The notes: generated by a model from the sequence alone, not told the origin. A stretch of DNA of 64,000 nucleotides from VXNE01 sp965248075 (GCA_965248075.1 CBDFIL010000003.1:2604001-2668000); one strand, 5' to 3'; shown: positions 36,201-43,447, numbered from the stretch's first letter. Program-made: numbers and translations.

Positions 36201-36575
36201 CAGCGGGTGCAGATCATCAAGGGCTGGATAGACGAGGGTGAGGTCCAGGAAAGGGTCTTCGACGTAGCGTGTTCTGATGGCGGGGTGGTTGAGCCGGTGA
36301 CGCATCGTTGTCCCGAGAATAGCGCCAAGGTCAATCTGGCCGATTGCAGTATCGTGAAGGGGACTGGTGCCGGGGAGCTCAAAGCGCATTGGCGAGATCC
36401 AGAGTTCAACGCCGATCAGCGTGCCTTTTATTATGCGCGTGTATTGGAAGATCCGATATGTCGCTGGTCAACCTGGGATGCACTTCGCGCGGGGGTTCCA
36501 CCGAAAGAAGGAATTCCGTTGACCATTCAGGAACGCGCCTGGTCTTCGCCTATTTGGTACGTGCCGCAGTCGTAA
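33207..36575 (+). CDS. Carboxylesterase-DUF3604 fusion protein
   Basis: 1122 residues in one uninterrupted frame. Signal MKNSIVAPLFLLAFTSSCTD with a possible lipobox. Residues ~25-545 are a type-B carboxylesterase: QYHGIPYAEPPVGDLRWAPT, EDCLTLNLW, VMVWIHGGGLSGGWG, VTIFGESAGGTSVSVMQASP (nucleophile Ser223) and SHGAFHGASQIYVFG (probable His). After EKAWDQRRATN and a short linker, residues ~547-1122 are a complete DUF3604 domain: DLHVHS at 554, YAVTDHAFLLGAMSAMKDPG, RHNDPGRFTTFIGYEW, AIPHNANGSNGQMF, GTSETHPALSPNDEWADFE and IGSSDSHNGSSGG. It ends QERAWSSPIWYVPQS. The DUF half has no signal of its own. Last gene of the operon; it converges with the dehalogenase-like gene. The fusion indicates that the two activities act on one compound. 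Confidence 0.95.
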   Translation: MKNSIVAPLFLLAFTSSCTDVPGTQSESVGLEVAVTGGLIRGISRDGVKQYHGIPYAEPPVGDLRWAPTEPVTVWEGVRDASKTGPVCIQRTKAGVAFYDPPPDRVLPRQSEDCLTLNLWTKATRSDEGRPVMVWIHGGGLSGGWGARSAGALLAEKGAVLVSFNYRLGRLGFLAHPELSAENPKGVSGNQGFRDQIQALEWVRDNIAQFGGDPGNVTIFGESAGGTSVSVMQASPLARGLFHRAIGQSGGGFHPMQHRTRNQSFIPSGEAIGLQFGAALVGDEADQSLTALRQIPVEKVLEVTQSSRAFSVYEYLPTVDGEVLVEDVGTTFANGRQADVPLLVGSASDEGAVVLEHFVSFLGAGLLGFNRFGAAMLPEVREEISTYYPAMTDEDAIPSWRNLFTDMTFTYPMRAWGRSMEGLNSDVYLYWFTWPVSLAGGKSHGAFHGASQIYVFGDFDLMHEVAPTDADVKFSHSIAETWIRFARTGNPNGGSLPEWPAFTPQNEAYMDLGLRPRVGHHLRIPQMKLLEKAWDQRRATNLPTNPERNAYFGDLHVHSTNSFDAFLFGGLATVEEAYEFAKGAPLTHLAGYEMKLKEPLDFYAVTDHAFLLGAMSAMKDPGNPMSRHLDAKALTSVATREDRINAFRTAVQFLRPNSPRYREIDDPPTTQSTWADIVEAANRHNDPGRFTTFIGYEWSSAPEQQNLHRNVIFKGDKAPIAPFSRFLSSDPEDLWRWMDVLREQGLESLAIPHNANGSNGQMFSLTDFDGNALDADYAERRVRNEPLVEITQVKGTSETHPALSPNDEWADFEIMPYLVSTTNVGEVNGSYVREAWLNGLGLTEQQGFDPFGFGVIGSSDSHNGSSGGFEEDFWGKIGVVDGTGKQRGSVPLSPDDSFEVDAAVITWGSSGLAGVWAERNTRESLYEAMRRKETFGTSGTRIKVRFFAGHDLPSIDSKQLISEAYAGGVPMGADLAAEADKKPTFIVWALRDALSAPLQRVQIIKGWIDEGEVQERVFDVACSDGGVVEPVTHRCPENSAKVNLADCSIVKGTGAGELKAHWRDPEFNADQRAFYYARVLEDPICRWSTWDALRAGVPPKEGIPLTIQERAWSSPIWYVPQS

Positions 36576-36594
36576 GGAGAACCAATGGCAGGGC

Positions 36595-37638
36595 TCAAAT
36601 CGTTCTGGTGCGGGCGAACTCGATGACAACGCGCGCGAACTCCTCGCCGACGTCATCCTGGGGGTAGTGCCCGGAATTCTCGAAGACGACGTGATTCTGG
36701 CCCCTCGCTCCAGGAATTTCCTGCTGGAATCGGGGTGCTTCGATTGAGTTCGGGTTGTTGAACGCGGTGAGAAACGGCTTCTCGAACGTTCGCAGGATCT
36801 CCCAGGCGCGGCGATTGTCGGGAATCGCCGGGTCGTCGGGAAAGATCGGCACCAGGCTCGGGAACTGCCTCGCGCCCTGGAGGTACTCTTCGGACGGAAA
36901 CGGCGCTGCGTACGCCCGAGTATCTTCGTCGGTCGGGTTTTTCAGCCAGCGGCGAACGATCTCTTCCGGACGGAAGCCGGCAAACGCGCCGCAATGTCGG
37001 ACCCAGTACATGAACACGCGGAAAAAGACAGACCGCTTGGTCCCGCCTTCGGAGTCGGAGGCCGCCATCATCCTGCGTGTCGTCTCCTCGCCTGTGCGTA
37101 TCATCTCTTCGGCCGAGAGCGCGGGTGTCTCCTCGAGGAGCTTCCGCAGTGCCGGGCCCTGTTCCATCGGAACGTCCTTCAGGTCGTGGAGTCCCATGTT
37201 GCATGCCACGACACGAGCGAAGCGCTCCAGGTTTTGGGTGAGGACCCGAAGACCGATGAGTCCGCCCCAATCATGGATCACGAAGGTGATCTCGGTGAGG
37301 TCGAGATCGAGGATGAACTCCTGCATCCAGTGAACGTGTCGTGCGTAGGTATAATCAGATCGTTCCGCGGGTTTGTCCGATCGTCCGAAGCCGACGAGAT
37401 CCGGGGCGATCACACGATGCCCGGCCTCCGCGAGCAGCGGGACCATCTTCCGGAACGAGTAGCTCCAGACGGGTTGACCGTGGAGGCAGAGGACCAAAGG
37501 GCCATCTCGCGGGCCCTCGTCCACGTAGTGCATCCGGAGGCGACCGCCCACTCCGTCGTCGATCTCGAGATAGTGGGGTTGGAAGCGGAATCCCGCGAGA
37601 TTCTCGAATCGTTCGTCGGGTGTTCGAAGGACTCTCAT
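36595..37638 (-). CDS. Haloalkane dehalogenase-like alpha/beta hydrolase
   Basis: 347 residues. HGQPVWSYSFRKMVPLL corresponds to the 'HGxPxWSY' halide/oxyanion region of haloalkane dehalogenases, PDLVGFGRSDKP follows, FVIHDWGGLIGLRV contains the nucleophile Asp (DWGG), and ENSGHYPQDDVGEEFARVV the catalytic His. An Asp nucleophile means the enzyme cleaves carbon-halogen bonds or epoxides rather than ordinary esters. The first halide-binding Asn/Glu of true dehalogenases is Gln here, so the assignment between dehalogenase and epoxide hydrolase is open. Cytoplasmic, no signal peptide. It converges on the fusion gene with a 19-bp gap; higher GC suggests that it belongs to the backbone. Confidence 0.82.
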   Translation of the reverse strand: MRVLRTPDERFENLAGFRFQPHYLEIDDGVGGRLRMHYVDEGPRDGPLVLCLHGQPVWSYSFRKMVPLLAEAGHRVIAPDLVGFGRSDKPAERSDYTYARHVHWMQEFILDLDLTEITFVIHDWGGLIGLRVLTQNLERFARVVACNMGLHDLKDVPMEQGPALRKLLEETPALSAEEMIRTGEETTRRMMAASDSEGGTKRSVFFRVFMYWVRHCGAFAGFRPEEIVRRWLKNPTDEDTRAYAAPFPSEEYLQGARQFPSLVPIFPDDPAIPDNRRAWEILRTFEKPFLTAFNNPNSIEAPRFQQEIPGARGQNHVVFENSGHYPQDDVGEEFARVVIEFARTRTI

Positions 37639-38064
37639 GCGTACTAGCTCTGCTTACGATGCCGGAAGTATCAGTCGGCGAATCAGACGTGTCAATTCAC
37701 ATTTGGATGCCATCTAGTAGGAGAATGCGATGAGGAAGTGTTTTGTTTATCCCTTTTTGCGGGCGTTCATGAATGTGACTGCTGTCAACGCGTCGGCTGA
37801 GTCCATGCGACCGATGGGTGAGTTACTGTAGGTGGACATCATTACCTTCCCACTTTTGCCAACACGAACTGCGGATAGGACGAATAACCGCTCGAAACCG
37901 GATGGTTGCGAAGTACGGTTGACTGACGGGGCGCTCGGGGGAAGTCTTCAGAGGCGTCCGTTGAGCCCGTTGAGGATGTGGCGGTGGACGCTGGAGACGG
38001 AAAGGTCGCGCGAAACGGCGGTTACTTGTGTAGCGGTCGCAGCATAGCGTCAGGCGGTCGTTTT
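37639..38064. other. Gene-free stretch
   Basis: No open frame with recognisable similarity. The right part (from about 37850) is probably the outer end of the IS91-type remnant that follows; the left part is the upstream region of the dehalogenase-like gene. Confidence 0.5.
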
Positions 38065-38289
38065 CTACGGGAGCCTGTCCTGGTATCGCGCGGCGGGGTG
38101 CTCTGTGTTGAGCGGAGGTGCTCTCGGATTGGCAGTTGTGGCTGCCTCGCGTACACGAATGTGCTCGAGGATCGTGGCGATGACATCGGGATTTTCGATG
38201 CAGGCGATGACGCGCAGCGTGCCACCGCGCTTGGGGCAGGTCTCGATGTCGATGGCGAAGACGCGTTTCAGGCACTGCATCGGTGTCAT
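38065..38289 (-). mobile_element. IS91-family transposase, C-terminal remnant
   Basis: The frame MTPMQCLKRVFAIDIETCPK, then RGGTLRVIACIENPDVIATI and LEHIRVREA, is the typical C-terminal zinc-ribbon-like end of IS91-type transposases ('LKRVF.IDIE.CP.CGG.L..IA.I'). The second Cys of the CxxC is replaced (CPKRGG) and the catalytic domain is absent, so it is dead. It sits at the right edge of the DUF3604 island, beside a tannase remnant and an IS110 remnant. Confidence 0.7.
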
Positions 38290-38695
38290 GGGGGCAAGGG
38301 GCTTGCGAGAAGGCGTGCGACCGTTATGGGATCCGTGCCGTGAACGCCGGCGAGCAGATCAAGAAGACCGCGGACACGATACGGGTCGTTGTCAGGCGTT
38401 ACTACGACCTCCCCGCCGGGTACAGCTACTACCTTGGGGCGTCGAACGGGGGCCGGGAGGCATCACGGCGATCCGGGACTATCCCGACGACTACGAGGGC
38501 GCCGTCTCCATCATGCCGGGCCTGGGCTTCACGCGCCTGGTGCTCAAGATGCAGCTCATCCAGCGCGCCATGCGGCTCGATGACGGCGCCGGCCGGATCG
38601 ACGGCGCCGGAGCGGAGTTCCTGCGCTGGCGCGGCGCCGCGCGCGCCAGCCGACCTCGTCGCCCTGGACGCCAATGTCGCACCACCACGGCCCGC
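38290..38695 (+). pseudogene. Tannase/feruloyl-esterase family remnant with frameshift and internal deletion
   Basis: Three pieces in order. RYGIRAVNAGEQIKKTADTI then RRYYDLPAGYSYYLGASNGG (nucleophile motif GASNGG) is in one frame. After a lost base near 38462, ITAIRDYPDDYEGAVSIMPG up to GAGAEFLRWR is in the next. A deletion then joins directly to the tail ADLVALDANVAPP. The middle and tail match the truncated tannase at 18976 almost exactly, so both come from one ancestral gene. Together the two remnants cover most of the protein, but neither is functional. Confidence 0.85.
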
Positions 38696-38745
38696 AGCGA
38701 CAGCAGCGCGATCGCGGCGTCATGCACCGCCGGCGCCTGGCGCGT

Positions 38746-38964
38746 ATGGACACCGCCAAGGCCGTGAAGGCCACCGCGCACCAGTTGGCACGCCTGATCT
38801 ACGCGACGCTCACCCGCGGCGAGGAGTACGTCGCACGCGACCTGACCACATGGGAAGAAGAACGCCGCGACCGCACGATCAAGCACCTTCAGCGCCAGGC
38901 CAGACGCTTCGACTTGGCCCTCGTGCCCGTCCGTATGGTCGGGGATGGACGTATATCCTATTGA
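38746..38964 (+). mobile_element. IS110-like transposase, C-terminal remnant
   Basis: KAVKATAHQLARLIYATLTR, then GEEYVARDLTTWEEERRDRT and IKHLQRQARRFDLALVPV, match the helical C-terminal end common in IS110-family transposases ('AHKLARI.Y..L..G..Y'). No catalytic DEDD or Ser domain is present. The assignment to IS110 rests on memory of that tail pattern. Confidence 0.6.
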
Positions 38965-39018
38965 CATATCCCTTTGGTTGGCTATCGTGGGCCATCCCTC
39001 CCACCTGGAGATGTCCGA

Positions 39019-39249
39019 ATGGATCAGGGCAGAGTGTTCAAGTCCAATCGAAGTCAGGCGGTGCGCCTGCCGAAGAGCGTGGCCTTCCCGGACAACGTCG
39101 AAAAAGTCGATGTCATCGTTCTCGGCAACGCTCGACTGCTGGCGCCGGCCGGCGAAGCGTGGACCACGTGGTTCGAGGGCGCGGGCGTCTCGGAGGATTT
39201 CATGGTGGAGCGCGACCAACCCCGCGATCAGGAACGGTTGTCACTGTAG
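39019..39249 (+). CDS. vapB: VapB-type (AbrB-fold) antitoxin
   Basis: 76 residues: MDQGRVFKSNRSQAVRLPKS then VAFPDNVEKVDVIVLGNARL, the swapped-hairpin AbrB DNA-binding fold of VapB antitoxins ('A..F.SN.SQAVRLPK'). A toxin-binding tail follows: WTTWFEGAGVSEDFMVERDQ. GGAG eight bases before the ATG supports the start. Unlike most vapBC pairs it does not overlap the toxin gene; 138 bp with an inverted repeat lie between them. It probably represses its own promoter together with the toxin. Confidence 0.9.
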   Translation: MDQGRVFKSNRSQAVRLPKSVAFPDNVEKVDVIVLGNARLLAPAGEAWTTWFEGAGVSEDFMVERDQPRDQERLSL

Positions 39250-39327
39250 CGCCCCATAGCCGGTCCGGCACTCGCTCGCGAGCTCGCTACGCGCCGCCGC
39301 GCCTCCGGCCCAGCCACGCCGTCCTCG

Positions 39328-39377
39328 CATGGAAGTTGCACCGGCGGTCACTTCGTTCCCTTGGCGCGACTTCCATG
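39328..39377. repeat. Inverted repeat between vapB and vapC
   Basis: Arms CATGGAAGT (39328-39336) and ACTTCCATG (39369-39377), 32 bp apart. About 25 bp further left is a GC-rich string (CCTCCGGCCCAGCCAC at 39302) that recurs at 47443 beside the 8-copy repeat. The layout suggests a small inserted element that separated toxin from antitoxin. Confidence 0.5.
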
Positions 39378-39387
39378 TAAGGCGATC

Positions 39388-39801
39388 ATGCGGTACATGC
39401 TCGACACGAACGTCGCGATTCACACCATCCGGCAACGCCCGCCCGAGGTACGCGCGAGGTTCATCGTCCATCACGGGCGCATGTGCATTTCGACCGTCAG
39501 CTTGATGGAGCTTGTCTACGGCGCGGAGAAATCCGCGCAGCCGGACCGCAACCTGCGGGACGTCGAAGCGTTTGCCGCGCGGCTGGAAGTTCTCCCCTAT
39601 GATCGCGAAGCGGCCATGCACACTGGGAGCATACGGGCCATGCTGGCCAAGGCAGGCACGCCCATCGGGCCGTACGACCAGATGATTGCCGGCCACGCGC
39701 GGTCGCGAGGCCTCATCGTGGTGACGGCGAACACCGACGAGTTCGAGCGAGTGCCCGGTATTATGGTGGAGGACTGGACACAGTCCGACATCTCTCCCTG
39801 A
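39388..39801 (+). CDS. vapC: VapC-type PIN-domain toxin
   Basis: 137 residues. MRYMLDTNVAIHTIRQRPPE carries the first catalytic Asp (Asp6), STVSLMELVYGAEKS the conserved Glu, and GTPIGPYDQMIAGHARSRGL the third acid; TANTDEFERVPGIMVEDW is the usual C-terminal stretch. It resembles the VapC/MvpT group that cuts initiator tRNA. Start at ATG 39388 with AAGG just upstream; ATG 39397 is possible. The wide gap to vapB raises the question of whether the pair is still co-translated. Confidence 0.92.
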   Translation: MRYMLDTNVAIHTIRQRPPEVRARFIVHHGRMCISTVSLMELVYGAEKSAQPDRNLRDVEAFAARLEVLPYDREAAMHTGSIRAMLAKAGTPIGPYDQMIAGHARSRGLIVVTANTDEFERVPGIMVEDWTQSDISP

Positions 39802-39873
39802 GGAACCCACGTACGGCGACAACGGCGCGTTTGTTCCATGCAGAATGGTCGGGCGCGGAGTGGGTCGTCGGAC

Positions 39874-41007
39874 TCAGAACACCCCGCCGGTCGGTTCGAG
39901 CCCGAGAAAGAACTGCCCCACGGTGGCGTAGTGAGAGTCGCGCCCCTGCACCTGCTGCGTGATGACGTGCGCGTCCTGGAAGCGGCGCTGGATCGCCTTC
40001 GAGGCGAAGATTGCGTCGGCGCCGCTCAGGTCGTAGGCGATGTCCACGGTCTCCTTGGACTGCCGGATCGCGTGCGTTCCCGCCATGCGCAGGTGGATCC
40101 GCTGCTCGACGGTGATCTCGCCGGTCGCCCGCACGCTTTCCCAGACGTTGCCGACGGTCTCGTGGAGGAGCGCCTTCGCGGCGCGCCAGGTCGCCTCCGC
40201 CTTGCCGATCTGGTGCTGCACGACCTCGCTCTGCGAAATCGGCCGCTTCACGAATCGCGGCCGCTTGTCGTCCGCAAGCGCGATGGTGGCGTCGAGCGCG
40301 GCCCGCGCCACGCCGAGCGCCACGCAGCCGAAGCCACACGCGAACAGCAGGTGCTGGGGCACGACGTAGAGCGGCCCCGGCTCCCGCTGAGTGCCGTAGT
40401 CGTGCATTACGCGCCACTCAGGAACGAAGATCCCGTCCGCCTCGAAGGCGAAGCTGCCGGTGCCCCGCAGGCCCTGTACTTCCCAGACGTCCACCAGCGT
40501 GACCTCGTCGCGGGGCAGCATGTGCAGGCGCACGCCGTCCTCGACGGTGAGGGCGGCGATCCAGTTCGCGTGCCGGCATCCGCTCGAGAACATCCAGCGG
40601 CCGGTGAGCAGGTAGCCGCCGTCGGTCGGGACCGACGTACAGCCCTTGGGCGGTCCGTTGCCGACTACCGTGCGCGGGTTGCCCCACACTTCCCGGGCGA
40701 GCGCTTCGGAGCAGCGCGCGCTCGTGGTCGCGAAGACCGCTCCCTGATTGAGACACCAGCCCACGCTGCCGTCCGCCTCGGCGACCGTGCGTACCACGTC
40801 GAGGTAGTCGAGCCAGTCCATCTCCTCGCCGCCGAGGGCGCGCGGCACGAGCAGACGAAACAGACCGGCGGAGACCATGGCATCCACCAGCGTCCGCGGC
40901 AGCTCCCGCTCGCGATCGATGGCCTCGGCCGCTGCCGCGATCTGCGGCGCGAGGGCGCGGGCCCGTGCCAGGGGCGTGAGAGGGGCGACAGCGGCGTCGG
41001 ATGACAT
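39874..41007 (-). CDS. Acyl-CoA-dehydrogenase-fold flavoprotein (monooxygenase-type)
   Basis: 377 residues. LPRTLVDAMVSAGLFRLLVP and RALGGEEMDWLDYLDVVRTV then AEADGSVGWCLNQGAVF are typical of the acyl-CoA-dehydrogenase-like two-component flavin monooxygenases (HpaB/HsaA/DszC-like branch), as are GGYLLTGRWMFSSGCRHANW and VQGLRGTGSFAFEADGIFVP. The catalytic Glu of true acyl-CoA dehydrogenases is not evident. It could hydroxylate an aromatic or steroid-like substrate with reduced flavin from a separate reductase; no reductase gene is near. It is divergent from the two PhyH genes across a 90-bp promoter region. Start at 41007 by the family N-terminus. Confidence 0.82.
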   Translation of the reverse strand: MSSDAAVAPLTPLARARALAPQIAAAAEAIDRERELPRTLVDAMVSAGLFRLLVPRALGGEEMDWLDYLDVVRTVAEADGSVGWCLNQGAVFATTSARCSEALAREVWGNPRTVVGNGPPKGCTSVPTDGGYLLTGRWMFSSGCRHANWIAALTVEDGVRLHMLPRDEVTLVDVWEVQGLRGTGSFAFEADGIFVPEWRVMHDYGTQREPGPLYVVPQHLLFACGFGCVALGVARAALDATIALADDKRPRFVKRPISQSEVVQHQIGKAEATWRAAKALLHETVGNVWESVRATGEITVEQRIHLRMAGTHAIRQSKETVDIAYDLSGADAIFASKAIQRRFQDAHVITQQVQGRDSHYATVGQFFLGLEPTGGVF

Positions 41008-41097
41008 CGGGTGCGCCTCGAACGCGCTACGAAACTCGGTGAATACAGTAACATCGGCAGGGTTGCGGGGGTAACGACGCCACCGGGGAGAGTGCAC

Positions 41098-42174
41098 ATG
41101 AAGATAGAAGACTGGTCATCGGGGAAGACGGTTCCTGCGCTGTATCGCGAACTCAAGCAGCTCGACCTGCTGGAGAACCTGGCGGAACTCGACGCATTCG
41201 GCTTCACGATCATCCCGCCGGAGAAGGTCGCATCGCCGGAAATGCACGAGCGATTCCAGCACGCGGCGCTCGGGGTGGCCTGTGAGCGCAAGGCATGCAC
41301 GCCTGAGGAACTTCCCGACGTGTTCGAGGAAGGCCAGGAACTGTTGCGCTTCACGCTCTGGGACGACCCGATCTTCGAGAAGATGGTGCTCACGCCGGCG
41401 GCGCTCGGGCTGATCCAGTGGCTCGTCGGCACCGACTGCATCCTGAGCCTGTGCAACGTCTGGGTGAAGGGCAAGGGTGCCGGCGGCACGGGAATCCATG
41501 CGGACTGGGCGCAGTTCGAGATGCCCACCATGGCCGTCGAGCCGTTCGGCGCCAACTTCAACTACCTGGTGACGGACTACTCGAAGGAAGAGGGCGGACT
41601 GTCCTTCGTGCCGTGCAGCCACCGCTGGCGCCGGTTGCCGTCGGTCGAGGAGGCCGAGTACTGGAGCGACCACGCGCAGGTGATCGAGGCGCCGGCGGGC
41701 TCCATGGTCATCTGGGGCGACCACACCTGGCACGGCTCCTATCCCAAGCAGACCGACGGCGTGCGGCTGATGGTGCTCGGCATGTACAACCGGCCGCACA
41801 TGCAGACCCAGGAAGCCTACCGGCAGACGGCGACCCCGGAGGCGCTGGCGCGCAACCCGCTGCGGTTCACACGGCTGATGAACGTCCACCACGGCATGCC
41901 GTGGGGCAAGAGCGGGATGCGGCACAGGGTGTCCGCGAGCGGTTTCTCGAGCTCGCCCAAGGCGTATCTCAGCCTGCTCGACACCGAGCCCGTGGGGGGT
42001 CGCGTCGAACTGCCGTCGGAACTCGACTACCACGTCTACGATCGGGAGCTCGGGGACAGGATGAAGGCGGGCTTCAGCGCCAGCGGCAAGAAGAGTCGCC
42101 TGGCGTTCCCGGACCACTACAAGGATGTCTCGAAGGAGCAGCCGGCGGAAGCCGACACCGAAGCAACGAGTTGA
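41098..42174 (+). CDS. Phytanoyl-CoA dioxygenase (PhyH) family protein
   Basis: 358 residues starting MKIEDWSSGKTVPALYRELK. The iron-binding HxD is in GGTGIHADWAQFEMPTMAVE; the distal His and the 2-oxoglutarate Arg lie in TWHGSYPKQTDGVRLMVLGM. LSFVPCSHRWRRLP is the usual 'PGSH' strand. The C-terminal 100 residues (MNVHHGMPWGKSGMRH...) go beyond the core fold and are specific to this subgroup. It probably hydroxylates a small organic substrate, identity unknown. The next PhyH gene starts ten bases after its stop, so the two form an operon and may catalyse successive steps. Confidence 0.9.
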   Translation: MKIEDWSSGKTVPALYRELKQLDLLENLAELDAFGFTIIPPEKVASPEMHERFQHAALGVACERKACTPEELPDVFEEGQELLRFTLWDDPIFEKMVLTPAALGLIQWLVGTDCILSLCNVWVKGKGAGGTGIHADWAQFEMPTMAVEPFGANFNYLVTDYSKEEGGLSFVPCSHRWRRLPSVEEAEYWSDHAQVIEAPAGSMVIWGDHTWHGSYPKQTDGVRLMVLGMYNRPHMQTQEAYRQTATPEALARNPLRFTRLMNVHHGMPWGKSGMRHRVSASGFSSSPKAYLSLLDTEPVGGRVELPSELDYHVYDRELGDRMKAGFSASGKKSRLAFPDHYKDVSKEQPAEADTEATS

Positions 42175-42184
42175 GGAGGCGACG

Positions 42185-43447
42185 ATGGACGCAACGGCGA
42201 TGGAAGGCGGCGCGGTGAAGCAAGAGGCACTGCCGGTGCGAACTGCGGCGCCGGTCCGCCACGCGGACCGCATCGAGTTCGCCTCGAAGGAGTGGGTGAA
42301 GGCGGCCCGCGCCTACCTTGCGCCCCGGGTCGCGGAGCGCCGGGACGCCCTGCGTGGCGCGCGCGGCGCCGTGTGCGAGATCTTCACGGACGCGCCGCCG
42401 CACCTCGGCTACGCGGATAACGTGGCCGCCTTCCACATCGTCCTCGACGATGGCGAGCTGACCGTGGGCACGGGTGTCCTCGACGCCGCCGACTACAGCA
42501 TGCGGGCCGACTGCAACCAGACCCACAACGTCGTGACCGCCGTCTACGAGGACTATCCGGAACGCCAGGTGCGCCTCGTGAATGAGGCGATGCACCGTCA
42601 CGGTACGTTCTTCGAAACCCGGGGCGGCCTGGACAAGGCGCCGGCGGCGATGCTCGAAGCGATGTCCGGCATGCACGACCACCTGGGCAAGCGCACGTTC
42701 ACGAACCCGGACGTCGCCCACCGTCTCGACAAGCTCGGCATGCGGCGCCATGTCGAGGAGATCGAGGAGCGGGGCTACACGGTGGTAGAGAACGCCATCA
42801 GCGAGGGACTGTGCGCCGAGCTCGAAGAAGACCTGCGGCGGCTCATTGTCGAGACCGGCCGGGGCCGCGTCGCCTCGATGCTGCTCGCCCGCGGACTCCT
42901 CTGGGAAGAACTGGCCGTGCATCCGTGGATTCATTCCATCGCGCAGCACCTGCTCGGCGCCGACTGCAACATGGGCCAGTCCCTCGGGTTCACGAAGAAG
43001 CAGGGCGAGGACACCCACCGGCTGCACAACGACCCGCCGCATCCGCTGACGGGGGACCTCTGCTGCAACGTCACGACGATCTGGGCGCTCGAGGACTTCA
43101 CCGAGACGTCCGGTTCCACGCTGGTGGTGCCCGGCAGCCACAAGTGGCACCGGCCGCCGGACGCGGACGCGATGGAGCGGGCGGAGAAAATCCTGATGCC
43201 GCGTGGCTCCGTGGCCCTCTGGCATGGATCCCTGTGGCACGGCTCGTCGATCCGCGAGGACGAGGGCGAACGCCTGACCATCCACAACACCTATCTGAGG
43301 AACTGGGTGCGGACGTTCGACAGCTACCTCGAGATCGACCCGGCGGTCCTGGAACGGAATCCACCCGCGATCACGACCCTCTGCGGCATCGACGACCTGT
43401 ACGGGAAGAACACGTACGCGGGGCCGGACTTCTCGCGGGTGGCGTAG
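42185..43447 (+). CDS. Two-domain protein: N-terminal SCP2-like domain and C-terminal PhyH dioxygenase
   Basis: 420 residues, ribosome-binding site GAGGAGG. Residues ~25-150 form a separate domain (IEFASKEWVKAARAYLAPRV, AAFHIVLDDGELTVGTGVLD, QTHNVVTAVYEDYPERQVRL). Its strand pattern recalls SCP2-type lipid-binding folds, but the match is weak and I do not insist on it. From about 185 (IEERGYTVVENAISEGLCAE) the PhyH fold follows: DTHRLHNDPPHPLTGDLCCN (HxD), TLVVPGSHKWHRPP and LWHGSSIREDEGERLTIHNT (distal His, Arg). It ends YGKNTYAGPDFSRVA. A PhyH enzyme carrying its own possible substrate-binding domain is unusual. Second gene of the PhyH operon. Confidence 0.85.
   Translation: MDATAMEGGAVKQEALPVRTAAPVRHADRIEFASKEWVKAARAYLAPRVAERRDALRGARGAVCEIFTDAPPHLGYADNVAAFHIVLDDGELTVGTGVLDAADYSMRADCNQTHNVVTAVYEDYPERQVRLVNEAMHRHGTFFETRGGLDKAPAAMLEAMSGMHDHLGKRTFTNPDVAHRLDKLGMRRHVEEIEERGYTVVENAISEGLCAELEEDLRRLIVETGRGRVASMLLARGLLWEELAVHPWIHSIAQHLLGADCNMGQSLGFTKKQGEDTHRLHNDPPHPLTGDLCCNVTTIWALEDFTETSGSTLVVPGSHKWHRPPDADAMERAEKILMPRGSVALWHGSLWHGSSIREDEGERLTIHNTYLRNWVRTFDSYLEIDPAVLERNPPAITTLCGIDDLYGKNTYAGPDFSRVA

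Noticed and set aside
36595..37638. Assignment of the alpha/beta hydrolase to the DUF3604 operon
   Set aside because: It is on the opposite strand, convergent, with different base composition and a cytoplasmic product. It may be coincidental.
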